Origin: Prevotellaceae bacterium UBA1746
GTDB taxonomy: Bacteria > Bacteroidota > Bacteroidia > Bacteroidales > Bacteroidaceae
NCBI GenBank assembly: GCA_905369775.1
Contig: CAJPJR010000005.1
Coordinates: forward strand, 1 to 64,000
Direction: 5' to 3'
Length of the DNA stretch: 64,000 bases
Numbering within the stretch: the stretch's first letter is position 1; each line of letters begins with the position of its first letter. The translations under genes and the position numbers were made by a program. Of the stretch, positions 49,771 through 58,994 are shown in pieces. The notes beneath the pieces are model-generated. The model saw only the letters and a list, made by a program, of their open reading frames with translations. It was not told the origin of the DNA and searched no databases.

Positions 49771-51778
49771 ACTCCCCTTCCTCCTCCTCGCGGTGCAGGT
49801 GGTGGTGCTCATTGCAGCCACCATTGCCGAGCACGTGTGGGGAAGTGCGACTGCCTACGCCCGATTCTACTCTACGGTGGGCTTCCGTCTGCTGTGGGTG
49901 GCCATCGTGGTCACCGGGGCGTGGGTGATCGTACGCCGTCGCTTGTGGCACCGACTGCATGCCCTCGCGCTGCACACCTCGTTTGTGGTGATTTTGGTCG
50001 GCGCCCTGTGCACCGCTTTCGGTTCGGTCAATGGGAGTTTGCATTTGCGCGTGGGCAAATCGGCACATCTCTTTTTGACCGACAACAACGACGTGGGGCG
50101 CCTGCCGTTTGACGTACAGCTCACGCAGTTCACGGTGCATCACTATCCCGGCACGGAGACGCCGTCCGACTATGAGAGTCGTTTGCGTGTGAAGGGGCAA
50201 AATTATGTGGTGTCGATGAACCATATCGCAGAAATTGACGGCTGGCGCATCTATCAAACCTCCTACGACACCGACGGAAAGGGAAGTGTGCTCAGCCTTT
50301 ACCACGACCCGTGGGGCATTCTTCTCACCTATGTGGGCTACGGACTGCTGTTTGTGTCGTTGCTCTGGTCGCTGTTGGCGCGCGGCGGTGCGTTTCGCAC
50401 CCTCTTGCGTCACCCGGCTCTGCGTCGCGCAGCCTTTCTGCTGTGTCTCTTGGCGGGGTGGGGGAGTGCGAGTGCGTCGGCTTCCGATTTTTCCGACGGC
50501 ACTTTGCACGCCATCTCCCGTGTCGAGGCCGACAGCATCGGGCGGCGGCAGATTGTCTACAACGGTCGCGTCTGTCCGCTCAACACCCTATCGGTGGATT
50601 TCTGCAAGAAAATCAGCGGGCGCACGTCGTTTCGCGGTCTCACTGCCGACCAAGTGCTGCTCTCGTGGATCTATTATCCCACCGAGTGGCAGAACGTGGC
50701 GATGGTGCGCATCAAGAGTGCTGCACTGCGCGAGCGGCTGGGCATCGTGGGCGACTATGCCTCGGTGGCGCAGCTCTATGCCGGCGGCGAATACCGTTTG
50801 CAGCGCCTCATGGCGGCCGAGCGCGATCCTTCCTCGCCGTTGGCGCGCGCCATTCAAGACACCGACGAGAAAGTGGGGCTGATTGTGATGCTCTACAAGG
50901 GCACGCTCATCCACCCACTGCCCGAGGCCGATCGTGCCGCGCGCTTGTCAGACGGACGGGTCACGGCCGAAATCATCTACAATCGCGTCCCCGCCGTGAA
51001 AATCGCCTTCATGTATTGTCTCACGCTGGGCTTTCTGGCGTTTGGGCTGTTGGTGAGTGGTTTTCGCCGCCGCTGGCTCGACGTGACATTGCGTTGTACA
51101 CTGATCGTCGCCTTCGTTTGCATGGCATTGTGGTTTGCCTTCCGGTGGTATCTGGCGGGTTTCGTGCCGATGAGCAACGGTTTTGAAACCATGCTCCTCA
51201 TGGCCGTGTGCGTGTTGGGCGTGGGCGTCGCCCTGATGCGCCGTTTCCCCTTCGTACTCCCCTTTGCCCTGCTGATTGCAGGCTTCGCTCTGCTGGTGGC
51301 CCACCTCTCAGACATGAATCCGCAGATCACGCCGCTCATGCCCGTGTTGAGTTCGCCGTTGCTCAGCTTGCATGTCACGATTATGATGTTCTCCTACGCG
51401 CTGTTTGCCCTCACTTGTCTCAACAGTGGCTATGCGCTGTGGTTGTCGCGGCGAGAGGCCAATGCCGCCCGCGTCGAACAGCTCACCGTGCTCAATCGCT
51501 TGCTGTTGCATCCCGCCGTGTTCCTCCTCACGGCCGGCATTTTCATCGGCGCCATCTGGGCAAACGTCTCCTGGGGGCGCTATTGGGGCTGGGATCCCAA
51601 AGAAGTGTGGGCCCTCATCACGATGTTGATCTACTCCTTCGCCCTCCATCCCGGTTTGCTCCCCGTCCTGCGTCGTCCGCGGCCGTTCCACTGGTTCGTG
51701 CTCCTGGCTTTTCTGAGCGTGTTGTTCACCTATTTCGGCGTCAATTTCCTCCTGGGCGGCATGCATTCCTATGCGTAA
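49748..51778 (+). CDS. ccsBA: ResB-CcsA fusion, cytochrome c assembly protein (system II)
   Basis: The product is 676 residues. The N-terminal half is ResB-like: membrane segments near 12-28 and 75-92 with the periplasmic SLHLRVGKSAHLFLTDNNDV and a HHYPGTETPSDYESRL stretch, then another segment. The C-terminal half is CcsA: about eight membrane helices with the haem-handling tryptophan-rich motif WGRYWGWDPKEVWALITMLI (around residues 613-632) and nearby His residues. The complex delivers haem across the membrane and ligates it to CxxCH motifs. The overlapping Rid gene and the adjacent dihaem and mono-haem cytochromes fit that job. The next gene begins 230 bases on. Confidence 0.9.
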   Translation: MKPTVPSKLPFLLLAVQVVVLIAATIAEHVWGSATAYARFYSTVGFRLLWVAIVVTGAWVIVRRRLWHRLHALALHTSFVVILVGALCTAFGSVNGSLHLRVGKSAHLFLTDNNDVGRLPFDVQLTQFTVHHYPGTETPSDYESRLRVKGQNYVVSMNHIAEIDGWRIYQTSYDTDGKGSVLSLYHDPWGILLTYVGYGLLFVSLLWSLLARGGAFRTLLRHPALRRAAFLLCLLAGWGSASASASDFSDGTLHAISRVEADSIGRRQIVYNGRVCPLNTLSVDFCKKISGRTSFRGLTADQVLLSWIYYPTEWQNVAMVRIKSAALRERLGIVGDYASVAQLYAGGEYRLQRLMAAERDPSSPLARAIQDTDEKVGLIVMLYKGTLIHPLPEADRAARLSDGRVTAEIIYNRVPAVKIAFMYCLTLGFLAFGLLVSGFRRRWLDVTLRCTLIVAFVCMALWFAFRWYLAGFVPMSNGFETMLLMAVCVLGVGVALMRRFPFVLPFALLIAGFALLVAHLSDMNPQITPLMPVLSSPLLSLHVTIMMFSYALFALTCLNSGYALWLSRREANAARVEQLTVLNRLLLHPAVFLLTAGIFIGAIWANVSWGRYWGWDPKEVWALITMLIYSFALHPGLLPVLRRPRPFHWFVLLAFLSVLFTYFGVNFLLGGMHSYA

Positions 51779-51844
51779 TCGTTGACTGTTGCTCTTTTTG
51801 GCCGAAAAAGGCCGAAAAAATGAGCGGCGTATCTGAAAAAAAAG

Positions 51845-51884
51845 TATCTTTGTGGCAGCGAATCCCGTCAGCGGGTTCGCTGCC
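51845..51884 (+). promoter_or_regulatory. Promoter-like box and 5'-end hairpin of the C69 gene
   Basis: TATCTTTG lies at 51845-51852 without a good -33 element. Just downstream GGCAGCGAATCCCG (51854-51867) pairs, with one bulged A, with CGGGTTCGCTGCC (51872-51884) around TCAG. This hairpin would be the very 5' end of a leader of about 150 bases. Confidence 0.5.
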
Positions 51885-52007
51885 GTTGTATTTCCCCGAT
51901 CGCACAAGATTCGTGGGGGAGCCGATGGCGAAGTCCCCGAACGCCGGCACGTCGAACGGGGGCAACTATTGAGTTCCGAAGAAATCGAAAATCAAATTCC
52001 CTGGCAA

Positions 52008-53660
52008 ATGAATAGACTCCTCGCCTTGCTCGCCGTATTGTTCGCCCTCGCGGCGCCGGCCTGCACCAATCTGTTGGTAGGCAAGAAAGCTTCGAAAAAC
52101 GGAGCTTGTTTCATCACCTACAGTGCCGATTCCTACGGCATGTATGGACGCATGCTTCACTATCCCGCGGGCAAACACGCGCCCGGCACGATGCGCAAGA
52201 TCGTGGACGGAGACACCCATAAGCCCCTCGGCGAAATTCCCGAGGCGCCCTACACTTATAATGTGGTAGGCAACATCAATGAGCACCAAGTGGCCATCAC
52301 CGAGACGACTTTCGGCGGCCGCGAAGAGCTCTGGCCGAAGAATCCCGTCGGCGGCATCGACTATGTATCGCTCATGGCGCTCGGATTGCAGCGTGCCAAG
52401 ACTGCACGCGAGGCCATCCGCGTGATGACCGATCTGGTGGCGCGCTACGGCTACGCTTCGGAGGGCGAATCGTTCTCCGTGGCCGATCCCAACGAAGCTT
52501 GGATCCTCGAAATGATCGGCAAAGGCGATTCAGCCAAGGGCGCAGTGTGGGTTGCTGTGCGCATTCCCGACGATTGCATCAGTGCACACGCCAATCAAAG
52601 CCGCATTCACCGTTTCAATCTGAAGGACAAAAAGAACGTGATGTATGCGAGAGACGTGATTTCGTTCGCCCGTTCGAAAGGTTACTTCAAAGGCCGCGAT
52701 GACGAATTTTCCTTCTCCGACGCTTTTGCACCGGCCGACTTCAGTTCGCAACGTTTCTGCGAAGCTCGTGTGTGGAGCCTCTTCAACCACTTCACCACCG
52801 GTATGGACAAATACGTGCCTTTTGTCGACGGCAAGCACATCGGTACGTCGGAAGTGATGCCGCTCTACGTGAAACCCACGCAACTTGTGAGCTTGGAAGA
52901 CGTGATGTCCGCCATGCGCGACCATTATGAGAACACGCCGTTCGACGGCACGAAGGATGCCGGTTCGGGTGTGTGGGGTGCTCCCTATCGCCCCTCGCCG
53001 TTGACGTGGGAGCACGAAGGAAAGAAATACTTCAACGAACGCCCCGTTTCGACCCACCAAGCCAGTTTCGTCATCGTGTGCGAACTGCGTGGCAGCATGC
53101 CCAATGCTGTGGGTGCCGTGCTGTGGTTTGCCAACGACGATGCCAACATCACGCCGTTTGTCCCCGTCTATTGCTCGCTCACCAAAGTGCCCGAGTGCTT
53201 TGCCGACAGTACGGCCAATGACCACACCTTCTCTTGGAAATCGGCCTTCTGGTTGTGCAACTGGGTGTCGAATATGGTCTATCCCCGCTACTCGCAAATG
53301 TTCCCCACCGTGGCACAACGTCGCGATGCCTTCCAGCGCCGCATGATCGAGGCCCAACGGGCGGCCGATGCCGAACTGTTTGCGTTGGCCAAGACCCAAC
53401 CGCAGGCCGTCGAATCGAAAGTCAATGAACTGGCTGCCCAATGGTCGGGCGAAATGATGAGCGAGTGGAAGTCGCTCGGCGAATATCTCATCATGAAATT
53501 CAACGACCAAGTGGTGAAAAAGGAGACGCCCGACGGCAAATGGGAACTGACGCCCGACGGCATCTGTGTGGATCCCGAACGCCCCGGATTCCCCGAAGAC
53601 TACCGCAAGGTGCTCATTCGTGAGACCGGCGATAAATATCGCGTGCCTCAAACGAAATAA
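52008..53660 (+). CDS. C69-family dipeptidase (PepD type)
   Basis: The ATG at 52008 gives 550 residues. The signal peptide MNRLLALLAVLFALAAPA is followed by CTNLLVGKKASKNGACFITY. In C69 peptidases the mature N-terminal Cys, exposed by cleavage, is the nucleophile, so the APA|C junction fits both signal cleavage and active-site maturation. The sequence also resembles a lipobox, but lipid modification would block the nucleophile. Conserved stretches include QVAITETTFGGREELWP, DPNEAWILEMIGKGD and SAHANQSRIHRF. It hydrolyses dipeptides in the periplasm or at the cell surface. An in-frame extension to 51852 is non-homologous. The gene has its own promoter and terminator. Confidence 0.9.
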   Translation: MNRLLALLAVLFALAAPACTNLLVGKKASKNGACFITYSADSYGMYGRMLHYPAGKHAPGTMRKIVDGDTHKPLGEIPEAPYTYNVVGNINEHQVAITETTFGGREELWPKNPVGGIDYVSLMALGLQRAKTAREAIRVMTDLVARYGYASEGESFSVADPNEAWILEMIGKGDSAKGAVWVAVRIPDDCISAHANQSRIHRFNLKDKKNVMYARDVISFARSKGYFKGRDDEFSFSDAFAPADFSSQRFCEARVWSLFNHFTTGMDKYVPFVDGKHIGTSEVMPLYVKPTQLVSLEDVMSAMRDHYENTPFDGTKDAGSGVWGAPYRPSPLTWEHEGKKYFNERPVSTHQASFVIVCELRGSMPNAVGAVLWFANDDANITPFVPVYCSLTKVPECFADSTANDHTFSWKSAFWLCNWVSNMVYPRYSQMFPTVAQRRDAFQRRMIEAQRAADAELFALAKTQPQAVESKVNELAAQWSGEMMSEWKSLGEYLIMKFNDQVVKKETPDGKWELTPDGICVDPERPGFPEDYRKVLIRETGDKYRVPQTK

Positions 53661-53676
53661 CCCCGCGACGAACAGC

Positions 53677-53711
53677 AAAGGTGATTCTCCGGACCCGTGA
53701 GAATCACCTTT
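53677..53711 (+). terminator. Terminator after the C69 gene
   Basis: AAAGGTGATTCTC (53677-53689) pairs perfectly with GAGAATCACCTTT (53699-53711) around a nine-base loop. Confidence 0.82.
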
Positions 53712-53751
53712 CGCCATTCTTTTCCCTTAGTCGCACAAAACACAAAAGCCG

Positions 53752-55776
53752 ATGACCACTTACGATGTAACTGCCATCACCGATCGCGAACTGATCGCGC
53801 GTTTTGGGCTCGACGCCCGCGAAATCGGTGAAGAAACTCTCCGTTTGGCTGAAAGTGAAATCGGGTTGCGCGAATGGCAGCCCAGTGCCGAAGATCTCAC
53901 CGCCTTCGATCGTGTGCACGAACTCGAGGCGCTCAACGAGGAGATGCTCAAAACCGACAACTTCCGCAATTTGCTCGTTTCGCAAGCGGCAGATATGCGG
54001 GTCGTGTTGCTGCTCATTGCCGGCTGCGTGGTGCTGATGCGTCGTGTGAAGGACAATCCCGACGACGAAGCGCGGCGCCGCCTCTCGATCGAAGCGGCCT
54101 ACATTTACGCCCCGCTCGCCCACAAACTCGGACTCTACAAACTGAAGTCGGAGTTGGAGGATTTGTCGCTCAAATATCTGGAGCACGAGGCCTATTATAT
54201 GATTAAGGAGTCGCTCAACGCCACGAAGAAAAGTCGTGATGCCTACATCGAGCGCTTCATCGCCCCGATCCACCAGATGCTCACCGCGGCGGGATTGCGT
54301 TACCACATGAAAGGCCGCACTAAAAGCATCCACTCCATCTGGCAAAAGATGAAGAAGCAACACTGCGGCTTCGAGAAAGTGTACGACCTCTTCGCCATTC
54401 GCATCATCTTAGATTCCGCCCCTGAGAAGGAAGTGGCCGACTGCTGGAAAGTTTTCTCGCTGATCACCAACCGCTATGAGTCCAATCTCAAGCGCCTACG
54501 CGATTGGGTCACCGTGCCGAAGTCTAACGGCTACGAAAGTCTGCACGTCACGGTATTGGGACCCGAAGACAAGTGGGTAGAAGTGCAGATTCGCACCGAA
54601 CGCATGGACGAAGTGGCCGAGCATGGGTTGGCCGCACACTGGCGCTACAAAGGGGTGAAGAGCAGTGAGGGCGGCGTCGACAGCTGGTTGGCCGACATTC
54701 GCGCAGCCCTCGAAGCCGGCAAAGATCCCCACGTTGACGACGGCGTGAGCACCGGGCTGAAAGAAAATTCTGTCTACGTGTTCACACCGAAAGGCGACCT
54801 GTTTAAGTTGCCAATCGGCAGCACGGTTTTGGATTTCGCCTATCTCATCCATTCGAAAATCGGGAATCGTTGCGTGGGCGGCATCGTCGACGGCAAAAAT
54901 GTGTCGTTGCGCCAGCCCTTGCGTAGTGGGCAACGCGTTGAGATCCTCACCTCCAACACGCAGCAACCCCGCCTCGAATGGTTGAACATCGTGGTGTCTT
55001 CGCACGCTCGTTCGAAAATTCGCCAAGCCCTGCGCGAGATGAAAAGTCGCGACAGCGTGATGGGACGCGAGGTGCTCGAGCGCAAATTGAAGAATCGCAA
55101 GCTCGAGTGGGACGAACGCGCCTTGAATCAACTCATTAAAAAACTGGGTTACAAGGAAGCGGGCGATTTCTACTCCGACATCTCGGAAGACAAGATTGAT
55201 CTCAACGCCTCGCTCGACACGTATGTGGAATTGCAGAAGCGCGAAGCCGGTGTCGCCGAACGCGCCGAGGTGCGAAGTGCCGAAACCTTCAACCTGGCCG
55301 ACGCCACTCCTCCCGTCGTGGCGGAGCAAGAAGACGTGTTGGTGATCGACAACAGCAATCTCAAAGGCGTACAATTCCAGATGGCCCGTTGCTGCCATCC
55401 CGTTTACGGCGACGACGTGTTCGGTTTCGTCACTGTGTCGGGAGGCATCAAAATCCACCGCGATAGTTGTCCCAATGCGCGGGAGATGCGCGAACGATTC
55501 CCCTACCGTGTGGTGAAGGTACGTTGGGCCGGCAAAGGCGGAAGTACCTATCCGATCACCCTTCACGTGGTGGGACAAGATGATCTCGGCATTGTGAACA
55601 ACATCACTTCCATTATTTCAAAGGAAGAGCACATCATGCTCCGCAACATCTCCATCGAAAGCAATGACGGGTTGTTCTATGGTGAGCTGACTGTCCTGGT
55701 CGATGACACCACACAACTCAATTCGTTGATCAAGAAATTGCGCACCGTCAAAGGCGTAAAAGCCGTGGGACGTTGA
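53752..55776 (+). CDS. RelA/SpoT-family (p)ppGpp synthetase with degenerate hydrolase domain
   Basis: The product is 674 residues, shorter than the usual 730 or so. The N-terminal HD hydrolase domain is cut back: the HDxxED motif is absent and the region QAADMRVVLLLIAGCVVLMR replaces the catalytic pattern, so ppGpp hydrolysis is unlikely. The synthetase domain is intact, with GRTKSIHSIWQKM, VYDLFAIRII, VPKSNGYESLHVTVLGP (the YxSLH motif, about residue 260) and VQIRTERMDEVAEHGLAAHW. The R-x-R-D stretch before YESLH is of the basic RxKD type. A TGS domain begins around 340 (VYVFTPKGDLFKLPIGSTVL) and an ACT-like domain ends the protein. It likely makes the alarmone on starvation. Confidence 0.88.
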   Translation: MTTYDVTAITDRELIARFGLDAREIGEETLRLAESEIGLREWQPSAEDLTAFDRVHELEALNEEMLKTDNFRNLLVSQAADMRVVLLLIAGCVVLMRRVKDNPDDEARRRLSIEAAYIYAPLAHKLGLYKLKSELEDLSLKYLEHEAYYMIKESLNATKKSRDAYIERFIAPIHQMLTAAGLRYHMKGRTKSIHSIWQKMKKQHCGFEKVYDLFAIRIILDSAPEKEVADCWKVFSLITNRYESNLKRLRDWVTVPKSNGYESLHVTVLGPEDKWVEVQIRTERMDEVAEHGLAAHWRYKGVKSSEGGVDSWLADIRAALEAGKDPHVDDGVSTGLKENSVYVFTPKGDLFKLPIGSTVLDFAYLIHSKIGNRCVGGIVDGKNVSLRQPLRSGQRVEILTSNTQQPRLEWLNIVVSSHARSKIRQALREMKSRDSVMGREVLERKLKNRKLEWDERALNQLIKKLGYKEAGDFYSDISEDKIDLNASLDTYVELQKREAGVAERAEVRSAETFNLADATPPVVAEQEDVLVIDNSNLKGVQFQMARCCHPVYGDDVFGFVTVSGGIKIHRDSCPNAREMRERFPYRVVKVRWAGKGGSTYPITLHVVGQDDLGIVNNITSIISKEEHIMLRNISIESNDGLFYGELTVLVDDTTQLNSLIKKLRTVKGVKAVGR

Positions 55777-55896
55777 GAAAAACCTTCGCGAACGATAGAA
55801 AATGCAACTTTTTTCGTAACTTCGCGAACGTCCTGCCTTTTAAGCATAGAAAAGCGCGACTTTTTTAAACCATAGATAGCAAAAACCGTAGATCAG

Positions 55897-55929
55897 TTTG
55901 GCAGATTGCTGAACTTGAGTTATATTTGC
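55897..55929 (+). promoter_or_regulatory. Promoter of ppdK
   Basis: TTTG (55897-55900), 21 bases, TATATTTG (55922-55929), about 30 bases before the ATG. A further TAACTTCG upstream near 55819 may be a second start. Confidence 0.55.
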
Positions 55930-55960
55930 AGTATACAAAATAGAAACAGTCATCAAGCAT

Positions 55961-58690
55961 ATGGAACAAGTAAAAAGAGTTTACACATTCGGCGACGGAA
56001 AAGCCGAAGGCGACGCAACCATGCGTGATTTGCTCGGTGGTAAAGGTGCGAACCTTGCCGAAATGAATAAAATCGGTGTGCCCGTTCCTCCCGGTTTTAC
56101 GATCACCACCGCAACGTGCAACGACTATTACCGTGTTGGTCAGGACGCCATCGTGGCAGAACTCTCCGATGCGGTGGCTGCGGCCATCGCCAAAACGGAA
56201 GCCAGCATGAATAGCAAATTCGGCGATGCCTCGAATCCCCTGTTGGTTTCCGTACGTTCCGGTGCCCGTGCTTCCATGCCCGGCATGATGGACACGATCT
56301 TAAACCTCGGTCTCAACGACGAAGTTGCCGCCGGCTTGTCTGCCAAGACGGGCAACCCCCACTTCGTCTACGATTCCTATCGTCGTTTCGTACAAATGTA
56401 CGGCGACGTCGTGCTCGGCATGAAGCCCGAAAACAAAGAGGACATCGATCCCTTCGAAGCCATCATCGAAGAAGTGAAGGCCGTTCGCGGCATTCATCTC
56501 GACAAAGATCTCACCGTTGAAGAGTTGAAAGACCTGGTAGAGCGCTTCAAGGCCGCCATCAAGAAGCAAACCGGACACGACTTCCCCACCGATCCCCACG
56601 AACAACTCTGGGGAGCCATCTGCGCCGTGTTCCGCAGCTGGATGAACGAACGTGCCATCCTTTATCGTAAGATGGAATCCATTCCCGACGAATGGGGTAC
56701 GGCCGTCAACGTGCAAGCCATGGTATTCGGCAACATGGGCGAAACCTCTGCAACGGGTGTATGCTTCAGCCGTGACGCCGGTAGCGGTGAAAACCTGTTC
56801 AACGGCGAGTACCTCGTCAATGCACAGGGTGAAGACGTGGTAGCCGGTATCCGCACGCCGCAACAGATCACAAAAATCGGATCGCAGCGCTGGGCTGAAC
56901 GCGCCGGCATCAGCGAAGAAGAGCGCGCCGCCAAATTCCCCTCGATGGAAGAGGCCATGCCCGAAATCTATAAGGAGCTCGACAGCCTGCAGCACAAGCT
57001 CGAACAGCACTATCGCGACATGCAAGACATGGAGTTCACGGTGCAGGAAGGCAAACTCTGGTTCCTCCAAACGCGCAACGGTAAGCGTACGGGTACGGCC
57101 ATGGTGAAGATCGCCATGGATCTCCTCCACGAAGGCCTCATCGACGAGAAAACCGCCATCGAACGTTGCGAACCCAACAAGCTCGACGAACTTCTCCACC
57201 CCGTATTCAATAAGCGTGCTTTGGCCGGTGCCAAAGAAATCACCCGCGGTCTGCCCGCTTCGCCCGGTGCCGCCTGTGGTCAGATCGTATTCCACGCCGA
57301 CGATGCCGAAGAATGGCACGCCGCAGGTAAGAAAGTGGTCATGGTACGCATCGAAACCTCGCCCGAAGACCTCGCCGGTATGGCAGCCGCAGAGGGTATC
57401 CTCACGGCGCGCGGCGGTATGACGTCTCACGCTGCTGTCGTAGCGCGCGGTATGGGTAAATGCTGTGTTTCCGGAGCCGGCGGCATCATCGTCGACTACA
57501 AGGAACGCACCGTGAAGATCGAAGGACTCACGCTCAAAGAAGGTGATTTCATCTCGCTCAACGGTACGACCGGTTGCGTGTATGCCGGCGAAATCCCCAC
57601 CGAAGCTGCCGAACTCAGCGGAGACTTCGCAGAATTGATGGATCTTTGCGCCAAGTATTCTCGTTTGCAAGTGCGCACCAACGCCGACACGCCGCAGGAT
57701 GCACTTGTTGCAGCCAAATTCGGCGCCGTGGGTATCGGACTTTGCCGCACGGAACACATGTTCTTCGAACCCGAGAAGATCGTCGCCATGCGCGAAATGA
57801 TTCTCAGCGAAACAGCCGAAGGACGCGAAAAGGCACTTGAGAAGATCTTGCCTTACCAGAAAGCCGACTTCCTCGGCATCTTCCGTGCCATGGACGGTAA
57901 ACCCGTCAATGTCCGCCTGCTCGATCCCCCTCTCCACGAGTTCGTACCCCACGATCAAGCCGGTCAAGAAGAAATGGCCAAAGCCATGGGCGTCACGGTC
58001 GAATACATTCGCCAGCGCGTCAACTCCCTCGTTGAGGCCAACCCCATGCTCGGTCACCGCGGTTGCCGTCTCGGCAATACCTATCCCGAAATCACGGCCA
58101 TGCAGACGCGTGCCATTCTCGGTGCTGCTGTCGAACTGAAGAAGGAAGGTCTCGATCCACATCCCGAAATCATGGTTCCCCTCACCGGTATTCTCTACGA
58201 ATTCGAAAGCCAAGAGAAAGTGATCCGCGACACGGCCGCCAAACTCTTCGCCGAAGAAGGCGTGAGCGTAGACTTCAAGGTGGGTACGATGATCGAAATT
58301 CCTCGTGCTGCCCTCACGGCCGACCGCATCGCCACCCGTGCCGAATACTTCTCTTTCGGTACGAACGACCTCACGCAGATGACCTTCGGTTATTCGCGCG
58401 ACGATATCGCCAGCTTCCTCCCCGTCTATCTTGAGAAGAAAATCCTCAAAGTCGATCCCTTCCAGGTGCTCGACCAGAAAGGGGTTGGCCAGCTCATCCG
58501 CATGGCCGTCGAGAAAGGTCGCTCCGTACGTCCCGAACTCAAGTGCGGCATCTGCGGTGAACACGGCGGTGAACCCAGCTCCGTGAAGTTCTGCCACCGC
58601 GTAGGCCTTGACTACGTGAGCTGCTCGCCCTTCCGTGTGCCCATCGCCCGCCTTGCTGCTGCACAGGCCGCTGTGGAAGAAGCCAAATAA
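55961..58690 (+). CDS. ppdK: Pyruvate, phosphate dikinase
   Basis: The product is 909 residues. It catalyses reversible conversion of pyruvate, ATP and phosphate to PEP, AMP and pyrophosphate. The nucleotide-binding N-domain starts with LGGKGANLAEMNKIGVPVPP (about 26-45) and has ETSATGVCFSRDAGSGENLF. The swivelling phospho-His domain carries GGMTSHAAVVARGMGKCCVS with the catalytic His near residue 490. The PEP/pyruvate C-domain has CRTEHMFF, GHRGCRLG and the catalytic Cys in KCGICGEHGG. Codon use and the strong promoter suggest high expression. In Bacteroidales it often serves gluconeogenesis or glycolysis with pyrophosphate. Confidence 0.97.
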   Translation: MEQVKRVYTFGDGKAEGDATMRDLLGGKGANLAEMNKIGVPVPPGFTITTATCNDYYRVGQDAIVAELSDAVAAAIAKTEASMNSKFGDASNPLLVSVRSGARASMPGMMDTILNLGLNDEVAAGLSAKTGNPHFVYDSYRRFVQMYGDVVLGMKPENKEDIDPFEAIIEEVKAVRGIHLDKDLTVEELKDLVERFKAAIKKQTGHDFPTDPHEQLWGAICAVFRSWMNERAILYRKMESIPDEWGTAVNVQAMVFGNMGETSATGVCFSRDAGSGENLFNGEYLVNAQGEDVVAGIRTPQQITKIGSQRWAERAGISEEERAAKFPSMEEAMPEIYKELDSLQHKLEQHYRDMQDMEFTVQEGKLWFLQTRNGKRTGTAMVKIAMDLLHEGLIDEKTAIERCEPNKLDELLHPVFNKRALAGAKEITRGLPASPGAACGQIVFHADDAEEWHAAGKKVVMVRIETSPEDLAGMAAAEGILTARGGMTSHAAVVARGMGKCCVSGAGGIIVDYKERTVKIEGLTLKEGDFISLNGTTGCVYAGEIPTEAAELSGDFAELMDLCAKYSRLQVRTNADTPQDALVAAKFGAVGIGLCRTEHMFFEPEKIVAMREMILSETAEGREKALEKILPYQKADFLGIFRAMDGKPVNVRLLDPPLHEFVPHDQAGQEEMAKAMGVTVEYIRQRVNSLVEANPMLGHRGCRLGNTYPEITAMQTRAILGAAVELKKEGLDPHPEIMVPLTGILYEFESQEKVIRDTAAKLFAEEGVSVDFKVGTMIEIPRAALTADRIATRAEYFSFGTNDLTQMTFGYSRDDIASFLPVYLEKKILKVDPFQVLDQKGVGQLIRMAVEKGRSVRPELKCGICGEHGGEPSSVKFCHRVGLDYVSCSPFRVPIARLAAAQAAVEEAK

Positions 58691-58716
58691 GCCCATTTCA
58701 TTCCCACGTCAATAGC

Positions 58717-58755
58717 AAGCTCTCGAGAACTCCGAGTTCTCGAGAGCTTTTTTGT
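58717..58755 (+). terminator. Terminator after ppdK
   Basis: AAGCTCTCGAGAACT (58717-58731) pairs perfectly with AGTTCTCGAGAGCTT (58735-58749) around CCG, followed by a T run. Confidence 0.95.
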
Positions 58756-58913
58756 GCCGTTGCGGCGAACGGCGACGGCCTTGGCTGCCCGCCCCGGAGG
58801 AGAAGACACGCCTCATCCATTTTTCCGGACATTCCCCTTTCCTTGTGCACCACCTATCGCGTTCCCACCCGTTACCCCCGATGGACGTATCATTACCCAA
58901 TGCGGTCAAATAC

Positions 58914-58950
58914 AAAAATCCCCCGCCGAAGCGCAAGCTTCAACGGGGGA
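58914..58950 (-). terminator. Terminator of the ROK-family gene
   Basis: On the minus strand TCCCCCG (58950-58944) with an inner GAAGC/GCTTC stem pairs with CGGGGGA (58925-58919) and is followed by TTTTT (58918-58914). The stretch from the ppdK terminator to here, and on to 58994, has no gene. Confidence 0.85.
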
Positions 58951-58994
58951 GCGTAAAATCCGTTATGAAGAAGAAGGGGAAGAGGAGGGGAGCT

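Noticed and set aside
51781..51820. GGCC GAAAAA GGCC stem after ccsBA as a terminator
   Set aside because: The stem is only four pairs with an A-rich tract on the wrong side. Too weak to call.
58756..58994. Small frames between the ppdK and ROK terminators
   Set aside because: They overlap both strands, are Pro/Arg-rich and cross the ROK terminator stem.
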